Of a stretch of 64,000 bases of DNA, positions 51,906 through 63,064 are shown in pieces. How positions within the stretch are numbered: the first letter of the stretch is position 1; each line of letters opens with the position of its first letter. Origin of the DNA: Porphyra umbilicalis (Eukaryota > Rhodophyta > Bangiophyceae > Bangiales > Bangiaceae); the NCBI GenBank assembly GCA_002049455.2, contig KV919149.1:1-64000 (forward strand). Direction: 5' to 3'. The notes under the pieces were generated by a model. The model was not told where the DNA came from. It saw only the letters and a program-made list of their open reading frames with translations, and made no database searches. A program made the position numbers and the translations under genes.

Positions 51906-53030
51906 TCTCTTTCTGACTTTTCTGCGTTCGACGCTGGTCTACTCGTTTCTATTTCATTGACGCACTCAGCAGGGCACGCGGGGGTCCAGCATGAGATCAA
52001 GCCGGGGCGGTGTGACCTCTGCTTTAGTTTTTATTCTTGGTCCTTTTTTCTGGCCTGGACTCTGCTTGACATGTTATGCAGTGTTTGCAGAGGAAGCGCA
52101 GCCAAAGAATAAAAGCATGAGACGAGGCAAAAACGGCCCCCCTGCAGAACAACAAACAGCCTCACGACAGCCCGCAATGGAAGCGTGATAGATCGCCGTT
52201 TGTAGGTGCCGCGTTACGCTTCTTGATCGTGGGATGTCCTGCGAGTTCTACGTGTCCCCACCCAGCGTCGGGAAGACCCCCGCGTATGCGATGTCTGAGC
52301 AGTGTCGGTGCCGTGGAGTGGCAGCCAGGCGCGTTGTGGGCGCAGTGTATTACTAGACTGGGCGCGTGCAGAGCAGCGCCGCGGTCTAAAACGCGAATAT
52401 CGTTTCTATACTATATTGGAAGTTTTGCAGTGTGGACGGGGGTCGAATATGGCCTAGTACATGCCATTTCAGCCTGTACTGGACGCGTTCGGAGGCAATT
52501 TGAAAAATGTGGGAACAGTCAGTCTCCATCCATATCCCACCCTCCGGAAGAACAGGTGTCGTTGCCGCGTTGCACGGTCGCTTTCGAATACTCATGTAGC
52601 CCGCTAGTCCGGAGCCGCACTTACTGATTCAAATGCGGAATGTTGACACTGAAGGAGTTGATCTGACGTCTTGCAACACGCGCATCCGACTCCGCGATCT
52701 GACGCTCTTGTCTCAAAGCACCAGGGAGAGAGATGCTGAGGCCCCTCCAGATGGCCAGTGTACAAGTCTTTCAAGCACCCAGACAGTCCAGGACGTACTA
52801 GGGCTTGCTCATGGACACTCTGGACGACTTCCTGGCGGTATGAGGTCTCTATCGGGACGGATGTGGAATCGATTGCGATCCTCTTGCAATCGTAGTTCTC
52901 GATCTCGAGGCGACCTCAGTCCACAAGTAACCACCAATTTACGAAATGGAGTGAGTTCCGTCCATATGCCAGTAGGCCAGCATCCGGACGGGATATGGAC
53001 GGAGACTGACTGTACCGGCGCCAGTACAGC
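51906..53030. other. No gene recognised
   Basis: Only short frames. A plus-strand frame at 51891-52112 has a hydrophobic run (CFSFYSWSFFLAWTLLDMLC) but no context that supports a gene. No RNA gene or repeat was recognised. Confidence 0.35.
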
Positions 53031-53035
53031 AAATC

Positions 53036-53130
53036 CCCTGGCCTTTAGGACAGGGTACTATCCAACATGCGCATAGGGGCCCCCATTCTAATTATTTTCC
53101 GAGCTAGTGCACGTTGCGGGAGTACTTGCG
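53036..53130 (-). repeat. Solo, inverted terminal module of the CCCTGG-end family
   Basis: CCCTGGCCTTTAGGACAGGG at 53036-53055, then ATGCGCAT near 53067, then GTGCACGTTGCGGGAGTACTTGCG at about 53105-53130. Read on the minus strand this is the same ordered end module as at 2596-2680 and 30568-30658. The opposite end of the element was not found within the following kilobases. Confidence 0.6.
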
Positions 53131-54214
53131 AAAAAGCGGGGTGCACGCGGTGAGACCTCGTACGGCTCTGGCAGACGTCGCCGTACGTTGAGTCCGACAT
53201 GGTCAGAACCGTCAACTTGCACACTATCCGTACATGTATTTTTGCACGATGGCCGTACGTTGGGCGTTTGTGAGGTCCAACCATGTAGAAAGAGGGTTTT
53301 TTTCTCGTTCAGATGGCTTGAAACGGGGGGTCTGTGCTTCAGACGAGCTGGAAACGAGGATGCGTGCTGCATATGACCGCGTCGGGTGAGGAATTGAAGA
53401 CGTAATTGGTGAAACATGCCCCTGAGATGCTCTGGACGGTGTTTTTGTTCTTCAAAATTTTGAACGCGCAGGAGAGGGCCAAGATCGGGGACGGCCGAGA
53501 GTCGTGGAATGTGGTGTGACCGTGGCGCGCAGTGACTGAAGCGGGCAGTCGCGAGTGGCGTGACGCAGCTGCCCGCGTGATTCTGTGCGCGGACCTGTGA
53601 AGAGGAGAGGGCGGCGTCGTGCGTGCGGCCCGTGCGAGGGGGTGGTGGTGTCGCGGTGGCGGATCCGGCCGTGCGGGATGTCGCACAACTGACCGCGCGG
53701 TACGTCGTGGGGGGAGGAGAACGGACAGGGGGGTACGTTCGGGGAGCTGTGGAGGGGTTGAGGGGCCGTGGGGCTGGTGGGGGGGAGGGGTGAAGACGCC
53801 GCTGGCTAGCCGGTGGCAGCCCCTACGGCGGCGGCGGCGGACCCTGCGCCCGCGCCCCCTGCTGCGATAGGCTTGCTACTGGCAACAATCCTAGCCATCA
53901 TGGACGAGGGGGCGGGAGTGGCGTGGCGTTTGCCCCAGGGGGCGGGTGGACTGCGCGGTAGCGGCGGCGGAGGCGGACGTGGGTGTGAGGCCGGTGGTCT
54001 GGGGGGGGTGAGGCTGTCGGCGAGCCGTGCGTGGCTTGGGACTGTCGCAAGCACGGCGTCGCCTGGGTGGGGGGCCGGCGCGCTCCGGGGCGGACGGCTC
54101 TGGCGCGCGCGCCTGCCCGTGGACGCCCGCAATGACATAAAAATAAAAACCAATGCAGTGCATGAAAAATATAACCACGTGCCAAGTGAAGCGCGACGCG
54201 GCATGCTTCAAGTC
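53131..54214. other. No gene recognised
   Basis: A G-rich stretch at 53.6-54.1 kb gives open frames of Gly/Arg/Ala composition without motifs. The remainder has short frames only. Confidence 0.35.
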
Positions 54215-54454
54215 TATGGCGCGTCGCCAAAGAATGATCGGATCCGAGCAAGTTCCACAGCAAGTTGCAGCATGCTGTGACCGTGCTGTGACTGTGCTTG
54301 GAAATAAAATTGCATGCTGAGGGCTCCTGGATGGCTCTGTGGGAGGCAAGGACGATCACAGCAATTTTAAATTCTGTGCTGTGAGCTGCTGTGAACTGCT
54401 GTGACTTGCTGTGAGCGTTTCTCAGATCCGATCATTCTTTGGCGACGCGCCATA
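54215..54454. mobile_element. 240-bp MITE with TA target duplication
   Basis: Perfect 28-bp inverted ends (TGGCGCGTCGCCAAAG..., 54217-54244 and 54425-54452) are bounded on both sides by TA. The similarity of the arms continues imperfectly inward. Both halves carry several CTGTGA / TCACAG repeats, about four on the right and three on the left, as subterminal repeats. The size, TA duplication and lack of coding capacity fit a Tc1/mariner-type (Stowaway-like) miniature element. The perfect arms indicate youth. Confidence 0.9.
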
Positions 54455-54766
54455 AATAATGCTCCAGAACTTACTCGTATAGATTGTCTTCGATCACAGC
54501 ACAACTCCAGGCCAGGGTGTTTTCGCGTACGCGCTTTCAGTCAGCATATGCCCCACTTTGCAGACGATGATCCAGGCGGGTCCGCAAGCTTTTTTACGGA
54601 GCTTCTTACAAGAATTGCGCGCGCGGCGGGCGTGCTTGCCAATGTTTTTTCCGCCGCCGCTGCCGCCTCCCCACGTCCCGCTGGCGTTATTTACTCTGCT
54701 TGGAAGACCCCGCGCGCTTGGAGCCCCCGCACGGCCGCCGCCACGGCCGCGGCGGCGCGGCGGCGG

Positions 54767-54801
<35 letters not shown>

Positions 54802-54930
54802 ACCCCCCTTGCCCAACCCCGCCGCCGCCGCGCGCGCATACTCCCCCGCGTACACGGCCGGGCAGAGGTGGGGGAGCCCCCCCCCCCCCCATCCGACGCG
54901 GCGGCGGGCGCGCCCCCCCCCCCCCCCCCC
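54455..54930. other. Homopolymer-rich spacer
   Basis: C runs of more than ten bases occur repeatedly, including an almost pure ~30-base C block near 54771-54801 and runs near 54879 and 54914. No gene is recognised. Frames through it are poly-Pro or poly-Gly. Confidence 0.5.
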
Positions 54931-54934
54931 CGGC

Positions 54935-55215
54935 CGGCGGGACCGCAGCGCCGGCACGTCGACTTCGGCGGCGGCCGCCGCGGAGGGGCCCTGCGCCGCC
55001 TCGGCGAGGACGAGCCCCCGCGGGTCGACGACCTTGGAGCCCCCGTCGGCGGTCGTGAGCAGCAGCGGCGGCGGCGGCGTCGCCGTCCCCACCGCCGCCA
55101 CGCGCGGCGGCGGCGGCGGCGGCGGCGCCCGACAGGGGCGGTGGCGGCGGCGCGCGCACGCCCGCCGTGTTGGCCGACACGACGTACACCCCATTCTCCA
55201 CCGCGCGCACCTGCT
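54935..55215 (-). pseudogene. C-terminal fragment resembling a carbon-nitrogen hydrolase (nitrilase superfamily)
   Basis: On the minus strand QVRAVENGVYVVSANTAG is followed, in another frame after a Pro/Ala block, by GGSKVVDPRGLVLAEAAQGP and AAAAAEVDVPALRSRR. This is the conserved end of C-N hydrolases: the RAxENxxYVVxxNxxG helix and strand, then the GxSxIVDPxGxVLA hairpin and a VDxxxLxxxR ending. The N-terminal half with the Glu-Lys-Cys catalytic triad is absent: immediately upstream (55415 and beyond) is the end of the cellulose synthase gene on the same strand. A T-rich run and TCAAG/CAG just before the fragment look like a splice acceptor. It is either an orphan duplicated exon or the remains of a displaced gene. 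Confidence 0.4.
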
Positions 55216-55414
55216 TGACCGCGTCAGAAAGAAACAAATAAAAGTATAGTAGTACACAAAAGAACAGACAAGAGAAAAAGAGAAATCCAACAAGATGACA
55301 CGACAACAATGATGACAGAGACAGACAGACCCCGGCAGGGTCCGGTGCCGTCCCCCGCCGCTGCCACCCCCGCCCCCGCCACTGCTGTGCACGGCCCAGC
55401 GGCCGCCGACGCCC

Positions 55415-58400
55415 CTACGCCTTGGCCTCCAACCCGCACCGCGTGTTGGCCCAGCCCGACAGGAAGACGACGCCGAGGATGGTCAGCGCCGCAGCGACGA
55501 GCGGCACGGGGATGGGGAGGGCCTTGCCCTCCCGCTCCGCCTCGCTGCCGCTCGATAGGCGCTCCATTAGCGAAACGCGCGCGACGGGCGCCATCATCCA
55601 CGCCACGTAGCCCCCAAAAAAGACGGCGCCCACATTCTCGTACGGCGCGCACCCGTCGTCGAGCAACACAAAGGCAATGAGGCGAAAGACGATACCGCCG
55701 AGCAGCGCGCCGACCGTCAGGATGTTGAACCACTCCATCCACGAGCGCCGGTTCGAGGCGCCCGTGTTGGCGACCCACCCAAACTTGGAGCCGCCGCTGA
55801 AGAGGGCGTCCCAGACCCCCATGGTGTGGCAAAAGCAAAAGGAGAACCAGCACTAAAGTGTCGGAGCGAGTACCAAACAAACAAGAGCCGCCACAGAGGC
55901 GATGGACCAAAGAGAAATAAGGGGGGCGCCACCACAGAGCAAGTTGACAACAGCGTGAGCGCGCCGCACAGGACCGAGCCGTCCGACCCAGTGGCGCCCG
56001 GTAGGCACAAACCGGCCACAGCCCAAACGGCCACGCGAGGCGCCCCTCCCCCACCCAACAACCGTCCACGCCACCCCCCCCACGACACCCCCCCCGCCCC
56101 CACCAACGCACCTGCTGCGAGCGGAGGATGTCGACCATCGGCACCGCCTCCCAAAACGCGCTGAAAAACGCCACGTAGCGCACGACGTAGTAGGTGACGA
56201 ACGCGCCCGCGAGCGACGACGTGCTCGTCGGCGAAATCGGAGCGTTGGCGGTGGCGAGGTAGTAGAGTGCGCAAAACACATAGCCAAAGGCGCCCCAGCC
56301 GAGGAGCGGGTAGAGCGTCGAGTCGAGCCAAAACATCGTCGACACAAACGCGTTGTGGGGTTTGCGCTGCTGGCGGCGGTAGGCGTAAAACTCAGACAGC
56401 TCCGTCGGCTTGCCGCGGGAGGAGAGGAGGGCCTTGCGCTCCTTGGCGGCGCCTTTGAAGATGCGCAGGCCGTTCATGACGGCGCCCTTGGCCCACCGTT
56501 GGCGCTGCAGCAGCGCTGCCGCGACGGTAGTCGGCGCCTCCCCCCAACACAGGTCCTCGTCGGCGTACTTGGAAATGTACCCACGGCCTACCAACAAGAA
56601 GGCAAAAAAAAACAGAGGCCACCGCGAACGACACGGAAACCACAGAAACGCAGAGTCGGCCCGCCACGACAGAGCAAGCTGACACCCGCGTGAGTGCCCC
56701 GCGCCAAGCGCAGCCTGATGACCCAGTAACATCAAACAGAAAACAACAGCCGAGTCCCGACCCACCGCAAGAGGCCACGCTTGTCAGCCCCCCCCCCTCC
56801 CGCCCCACGCTTGTCCGGCCACCCGCTCCCACGCGCCCACGACCAACGTACGGTGTACCTCGTTGGACGTGAGCGTATCCTCCGTCACCGACCCATACAC
56901 AAAGCCCCCAATCTCATTGAGCACCTCCCGGCGCCAGCACGCGTTGGTCCCCACTGCGGTCGCCGCAATGCCACGGCCACGACCAAACACGCCCAAAAAC
57001 GGCAATGGGCGAAGCGTCAAAACGAGCGAGGGGGGGCGTCAGACGGCTGCCAGCGTCGCGCGGCGGTGCCCCCAAGACCCGCAGACAGGCCGTGGGGGCG
57101 GGCGCACGGGACCCCCTTGGCCGCCGCCGAGGCGACGGCGGGCAGCGGCCGCATCCCGCCGCGTGTCCGCCGCCCGCGCGCCCCCCCCGCCCCACGCACG
57201 CCCCCGTTGGCCGACGAGCGCGCAGCAACGTGGCCGCCACCGCCCCCCTCCCCCGTGTTTGCCTGCCGCTGCGGCCGCGTCGGCCGCCGCGGCGGCGGCG
57301 CGGCGCCTGCCCGGCGGCGATGGCCGCCGACGGGGCAGTGTCGGGGTCGTCGCAAAGGGCGCGGCCGCCGCGCCGGGTTTGGGGGGGGGGGGGGGCGCAC
57401 GGTGGTGCAGGACCGCACCGACAGCGCCGCGGGCGCCCCCACCGACACGCAAAAGACACCACGCCAGCCGCACGTACCAAAGTCGGTCATCCCAAACCCG
57501 TCGCGGCCCGTACAGATGCCATTGTAAAAGATGCCGTTGCGGTGGCTGCAGTGTTGGGGTGTTACGAGCGGGTATCGAGTAGGGTCAGCGCGTGCGGACA
57601 AGGTCCAAGAGGGAGCAGACGAGAGGAAAAGCGGCAAACGCAAGCAACGGTAGACGAGGTTAGGCAAGAGCCGGGGCGGGGCAGAGCTGGAAAGCGCGAC
57701 GCGTGCACGGGACGGCGCGCACGCGCGCAAGACACAAACCCACCACACAGACGCAACGGCAGCATCCCCCCTCACCCCACCCACGTACGCGCAGTAGTCG
57801 GGCGCGTCGCCGCTGACATTGGTGAAGCGCTGCGGGCAGCCGACAAACCCAATGTCCCGGTTGATCTGCCAGCTGCCCGACGCCCCCCCCCCCAGCTCTG
57901 GGTCCTGCGCGCCCGTCACCAGCTGCGCCTGTAGGCTGTCGGTCGGCTGCTCCTCGAGCAGCAGCGGGAGGACGCGGAGGAGGTAGCTCTCCACCGGCTT
58001 CATGTCCGCGTCGAGGAAGAGGATGACCCGCCCGTCCGTGTCCCCATTGGACAGCACGTTGTTGATGTTGCCGGCCTTGTTGTGCGCCTCGGCGAGCTTG
58101 ACGCGCGCGACGAGGGAGAGGCGCGGCAGCGCGCCGGCCGCAAACTGGTCGACGCCGTACGGGCCAAAGTCAAACTGGGGGGGGGGGGCACGCCCACGGC
58201 CAAACAAAGGCGACGCACGGGAGAGGGGGGAGGCGAGCGGGAGGGGGGGGGGGCGTCAGTGACCGCTGCCGACCAAACGCAACGCGGGCGCAAAAAAAAA
58301 AAAAAAAAAAAAAAACGGTGTGCAGAACGCGGTGCTGGCCCAGACGGCGCCGAAACGTACGTGGTGGCTCTCCACGGCGCAGTCGTGCCGCGGCAGCGCA

Positions 58401-59760
58401 TCGTCCGACTTGACCGTATAGTGCTCGACGAGACCTGCGCGCAGCACCAGCGGGGGGCGTGCCGAGGGAACAGGGACACCAAGCACAGTCGCGGGACGAG
58501 ACAAACAGACCAGAAAAGCCGAGTCACCACAGGCCAGCACGTCCGTCAGCACCGTGCCCTCCCTCTCGCACGCGCTGGGCGCGTGCAAGCCGCCCGCCCA
58601 TCACCGCGCGTCGACCGCGGCGGCCGCACCCGTAGCTCACGCCACACCCCCACCACCCCCGCTCCCGTCTGCCATCCGCCACGCACGCCGCTCACCGCCC
58701 GACGCCCACGCACCGCCCACGTCGCCCCCCCCCCCCCCACCCCCTCCCTCCCCCCGCCGCCAACGCACCCTTGCTGTTCATTTCCTCCTCCATGAGCGGG
58801 TCGTACCCCGCCTCCTCTGCACACATGGTGTACATGTCGACGCCGAGCTCGGAGCGCTCCACGACCTTGGACGACGGGTAGTAGCCGTCATCCCCAATGA
58901 CAATGTGCAGCAGGTGCGCCGGGTAGTCGAGGCGCATCGCCGCGCGCACGGTCTGGCGGAGCGCCTCGACGTCCTCCTTGTAGTGCGAAATGCAAATGTC
59001 AACGGTTGGCCACTCGGACTCGGGCAGCGCCGGGCGGAGCTGGTCCAAGCTCCGCCACTTGCGCCGCACCGGCTTCCACATGCCAAAGAGGGAGATGAGG
59101 GCCGACACAAAGGAGAGCCCCTCGGAGAGGAAGAAGACGCCAAAGCAGACGGGCGCGAGCTCGTTGCCGCCCCGCACGGCCAGCCAGTAAAAGTAGTAGG
59201 CGCCCGTGGGGATCATGGCGACGTAAAAGAGGCGGAAGAGGAGCATCGACACAAAGGCGGACGTGGAGTAGGACGAGTACAAGTCGAGGCCCGACACGTG
59301 GGAGAGGACGCGGCGGCTGCGCGACGGGGGGCGGGGGCGCCCCCACCCGTCGTCCATGGGGTCCCCCCCCCCCTCTCCCGTCGGGGCCGTCCCCCCCCCG
59401 TGGCGCACATTGTAGCGGGTCCCCCCCTCGTCAATCGCCGTCGGGCAATCCGGGTTGACCCGCCGCGCCCCGTCGACGAGAAAGTAGTAGGTCAGCCGCC
59501 CGAGGGGCACGGGCAGGGCGGCGCGGAAGTAGCCGACTTTGAGGCTCTCCATCGGCACCCGCTCCGCGAAGCCGTCCCAGCTGCCGACGAGGGAGACGGT
59601 GCGGCCGCCGGCGGCCCACTCAAACATGTGGAGCGCCTTGTGGCGGAGGTCCGCCTCGGCCGCATCCCCGGGCGGCAGCCGCCGCCCGTGGGCGGCCGCG
59701 CGGCGGCTCGCCACGGACGCGTCGCGGCTCGCCGCGCGGGAGCGGATGGAGCCGGGCGGT

Positions 59761-59803
<43 letters not shown>

Positions 59804-59813
59804 GGCGGGACGC

Positions 59814-59861
<48 letters not shown>

Positions 59862-60305
59862 GCCGCGGCGCCAGGCGCCGCGTGACAGGGAGCGGGTGTG
59901 GTACGTGCGCACGGAGGCGACGCTAAACGCATCGTCGATGGTGGAGGGGGCGTCGCCGCCGGCGGCCGACGGGGGCGTCGACGGGCCCGTCACGGACGAG
60001 TCGCCGCCGTCGAGGGAGGGGGCCGGGGCGGGGGGCGGGGGGGGAGGAGCCGCGCCGCCTCCTCGGCGTCGGCGGGTAGACGACGGGGGCTGGTGGCGGG
60101 GGGGGGGGGGGGGGGGGAGGACCGCGTGGACGACGCCCCGTCTGACCGCCCGCCGGCAGCACCAACGAGGGGGGGGGGGGGAGAGGCATGACGCCGCCCA
60201 CAGGTGGGGGGGGAGGGGGGGGCGCCCCGGCAAAGCGCGTGCGACAGCGTCGCCACGCAGGGGGGGGGGGGGGGGGGGGGGGAGAGAAGAGACACCCACC
60301 CACAC
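55415..60305 (-). CDS. CESA: Cellulose synthase (GT2) with N-terminal CBM48 domain, seven exons
   Basis: This plasma-membrane enzyme polymerises UDP-glucose into beta-1,4-glucan. Predicted exons (high to low): 60305-58769, 58434-58361, 58174-57789, 57545-57478, 56953-56852, 56587-56112, 55852-55415. All phases match, giving 1026 residues. In order: low-complexity N-terminus with two poly-Gly blocks (~1-215); CBM48/AMPK-type glycan-binding domain (~222-302, with VSLVGSWDGF); two membrane helices (~352-376, 383-408); GT2 domain with DDG (472-474), DAD (592-594), TED (712-714) and QRQRW (750-754); then about five membrane helices. The plant-specific P-CR and CSR insertions and bacterial PilZ are not seen. 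CBM48-bearing CESAs are known from red algae. Every intron starts GTRCGT. The N-terminus is uncertain: Gly/Pro runs precede exon 1, and an upstream exon (possibly at 62.3-62.5 kb) may exist. Confidence 0.9.
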
Positions 60306-60643
60306 GGCGGCGGTCGGGGGCGGTCGGTGTGCGGCGGCGGTCGGCGGGGCGGCGGGGGTGCGTTGGCGGCGGGGCGCCCCCCCCCCCGGGGGCCCTCAAG
60401 TACCCGCGCCCCGCCACGCCCGCGGCGGCGGCCGCCCACCCGCCCCGCCGCCGCGACGCGGCGCCCGCGCACAGTGGGCGGGCGACGCGGCGGCGGGCGG
60501 GGGGCGGCGGCGCCGCGCGCCCCGCGCCGCGACCGCAGCCGCCACACCCCCGCCGCGCGCGCCGACACACCCCACGCCACCCCGCGGCGGCGGGGGGGGC
60601 ACGCAAGCGGCCGCCGCGACCGACCGCCGCCCGCGGCGGCGAC

Positions 60644-60681
<38 letters not shown>

Positions 60682-62290
60682 AGCGGCGGCAGCGGCGGCG
60701 GCGGCGGCCAGCGGCGGCGGCGGCGGCGGCGCGGCCGACGCGGCGGCGCGGGCGGCGGCGCGGCGGCCGCCGCCGGCGGGGGTGGCAGCGGCGCGGGCGG
60801 CGGCGCGCTCCATCGTGGCGACAAGACAGGGCGCGCCATGAGCAGGGTGAGGGGCAAGTGGGGGGGGGGGGGGGGGGGGGAAGGGCCGCAGACAGCCGGT
60901 GACCCCCGCCCGCCCACCGGGGCGCCCGCCGATGGGTGACGGCCGCGCGGGCGGCGGGGCGGCGGCGGGGCGGGGCGGCGGCCGCCGCCCCGCCCGCGGC
61001 GCCCGCCTCCGCGCGCGCCGCCGCTTTGGGGCACCGCCGCGCGGCGGGGCGGGCGGCGGCGCCGCGTCGGCGCGGGGGCGGGGGCGGTCCCTCCCTCCCC
61101 GCCGCCCTTCCCCCCCCGCCCTTCCCCCCCCGCCGCGTCCGCGCGGCGCTGCCGGCGGCGCCTCCACCCGCCGCCGCGCGCACGGCGGGTGCGGCCGCAG
61201 CGGCGGCGGTCGCCCGTCTCCATCCCCCGGTTGGGGTGCCGCGTCGGGGCCCCCGCGGCCGCCGCCGCGGCGCCGCCGCCGACCGCCGCGCCCGTCGACG
61301 GGGGCGGCGCGGGCCGTGGCGCCCGACGGGTGGTGTGGGGCTGCGCGGGACGCCCCCCCCCCCCCCTCAATTTTTTTTTTTTTTTTTTTTTTTTTGTGCG
61401 GGTGGCTGGCTGCACGCCCCTCCCACCCCGCGCCCGCGCGTCGGGCCCCGTGACGCGGCGGGGACGCGCGCCGCCGCGGCCGCCGCGGCCGCCCAACGTC
61501 CTCCCGGTGGGGGACCGCCCCGCGCGCGGGGGGGGGGGGTGGCGGCCGTGGAGGGAGAGGGCGACCGGGGGTGGGGGGGCGCCCGCTCCTGTCCCTGACG
61601 ACGGGACCGGGGGGGGCCGCCAGCCGCTCGTCGTGTCGCTCGCGGTGCTCGAGCGGGGGGGGGGGGGGGGGGGGGGGATCGACGCTGCGGCAGCGGCGGC
61701 GGCGGCGGCGGGGAGAGAGGCGCGCATTGGGGGTGGCGGCGGCGTCGCCGATGTGGGAGCAGCGGCGGCGCGCCGGTCGGCGCCCGCACGGGCGTGTCAC
61801 GCCGCCCGACATTGGCGGCGCGGGCGCGCGAGGCGCCGACGCCGACGGGTGTCGCTGCGTGGGGGGCGCTCCCGCCTCGGCCGCCGCTGCCAGCCCCGCG
61901 GTGGCGTGTGGGGGGGGGGGGGGGGTGGCCATTGCGTCGCCGCGCGCACCTCGGTGCGCGTGGAGACGGGTGGATTGGGATTGCGCGCGAGTGGGCCCCC
62001 GCACACGGTGCGGCTGCCCGCTTGACGTGCTGGGCGCGGCGCCGCGGACGCACCCGCGGTGACGCGGCGGGGGTGAGAGGGACGTTGGCGCCATCGCGTC
62101 GGCGACGCGGCGAGCGCCTTTTGCTGCCGCGCGTGCCACGCCGCACGCTGTCGGCGGGCGCGTGCCGGTCGCCCCCCCGTGCCTGGGGCAGCGCGCAGGC
62201 GGGCGGGCGCGGGGAGGCCCCGCTGGGCGCCCGTTGCTGCGGGCAGGGCTCCATCGTTGGACGGCAAGGGGGTGCCCGGCTGGGGTCAAC
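60306..62290. other. Extremely GC-rich, homopolymer-laden upstream region of the cellulose synthase gene
   Basis: G runs of 20 or more (near 60260, 60860 and 61655), a T run of about 25 bases near 61371-61395, and GGC-repeat blocks fill this region. Frames of up to 860 codons run through it on the minus strand, but their products are Ala/Arg/Pro/Gly repeats only. It may be the 5' UTR, first intron or promoter of the gene to its left. No specific regulatory site can be named. Confidence 0.4.
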
Positions 62291-62293
62291 GCA

Positions 62294-62481
62294 CCGCCGC
62301 CTCTGCGTACCAACCGTTGCACGGCCGGCCGGCGGGGGGTGTGGCGCCGCGCTGCTGTGTGTGGGGGCACTCGCCCGTGCACCCGCGCGCGGAGCGGGCG
62401 GGTATCGTGCGTGATCATCGACATGATGTCGTTTTGCAGGCCATCTTGTCCCGTTGGAGGCCCCTTCGCCTCGGCTGTCAT
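62294..62481 (-). CDS. Possible small upstream exon (start MTAEAKGPP)
   Basis: From the Met at 62481 the minus strand encodes MTAEAKGPPTGQDGLQNDIM and SMITHDTRPLRAR with ordinary composition, unlike the repeat-derived frames around it. At 62288-62293 there is a GTGCGT, the same donor hexamer used by two introns of the cellulose synthase gene. It could be a distant first exon of that gene or of another gene on the minus strand. The evidence is composition plus one donor match only. Confidence 0.25.
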
Positions 62482-62639
62482 CGTGGTGGATGGTGGCGGC
62501 GGCACCGGCGCCGCCTCCCGCGCCGAGGCGTGGGCGGTGCTGCCTGTGGCGGTGGAGAGGGGAGAGGCCGTGCTGGGTCTCTTGCTTGCGGTGGTTTCTC
62601 TTTCGCTTCCCCAGTTTCGCCCATAGATCCAGGACTTTC

Positions 62640-63064
62640 GAGCATGCTGTGTGCTTCAAAGCGGTTTCTGGACAGCATTTTCACCTAAAAAGCCAAGTTG
62701 GGCATTGAACTTTGCCTGAGCAATTGGACTTGGCTACAACTCATGCCACGTGGACTTCACAGTAAAAACGTGGAGTTTACAGATCGCCACGTGGAACACA
62801 CCGGCACTCACAGGTGATCAAATATCATGAACATTTCAATTCTCGCGATATGACATGGAATAACAATCCAACACGTGAAAAGTTTCGAACGACAGCTAGT
62901 TGAGCGCGGCTTTGCTGGCTGAGCGCCCCTCCGTACAGACGCCCTCTTTACCGTGGAACATCATCCACCTAGTTGCAATGGCAGATATGTTACCTCTTGC
63001 AGCAACTCCCTTCTCCTCCTCTTCCTCCCCCTCTCCTCTGCACGTGCACAAAGCTCGCTACACA
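62640..63064. other. Intergenic region, no gene recognised
   Basis: Notably A/T-richer than the neighbouring sequence, with no long open frame. It includes CACGTGG-type words repeated near 62747, 62787 and 62872. It lies downstream of the dehydrogenase stop codon and would hold its 3' UTR. No polyadenylation signal can be assigned with confidence. Confidence 0.4.

Noticed and set aside
58292-58316. Poly-A run as the tail of a processed retrocopy
   Set aside because: It lies inside an intron of the cellulose synthase gene, where the sense strand reads T; no retrocopy sequence precedes it.
59923-62505. 860-codon minus-strand frame as one large protein
   Set aside because: It runs through the cellulose synthase first exon in the wrong frame and through homopolymer runs. 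Only its first ~40 codons look protein-like, and these are listed separately as a possible exon.
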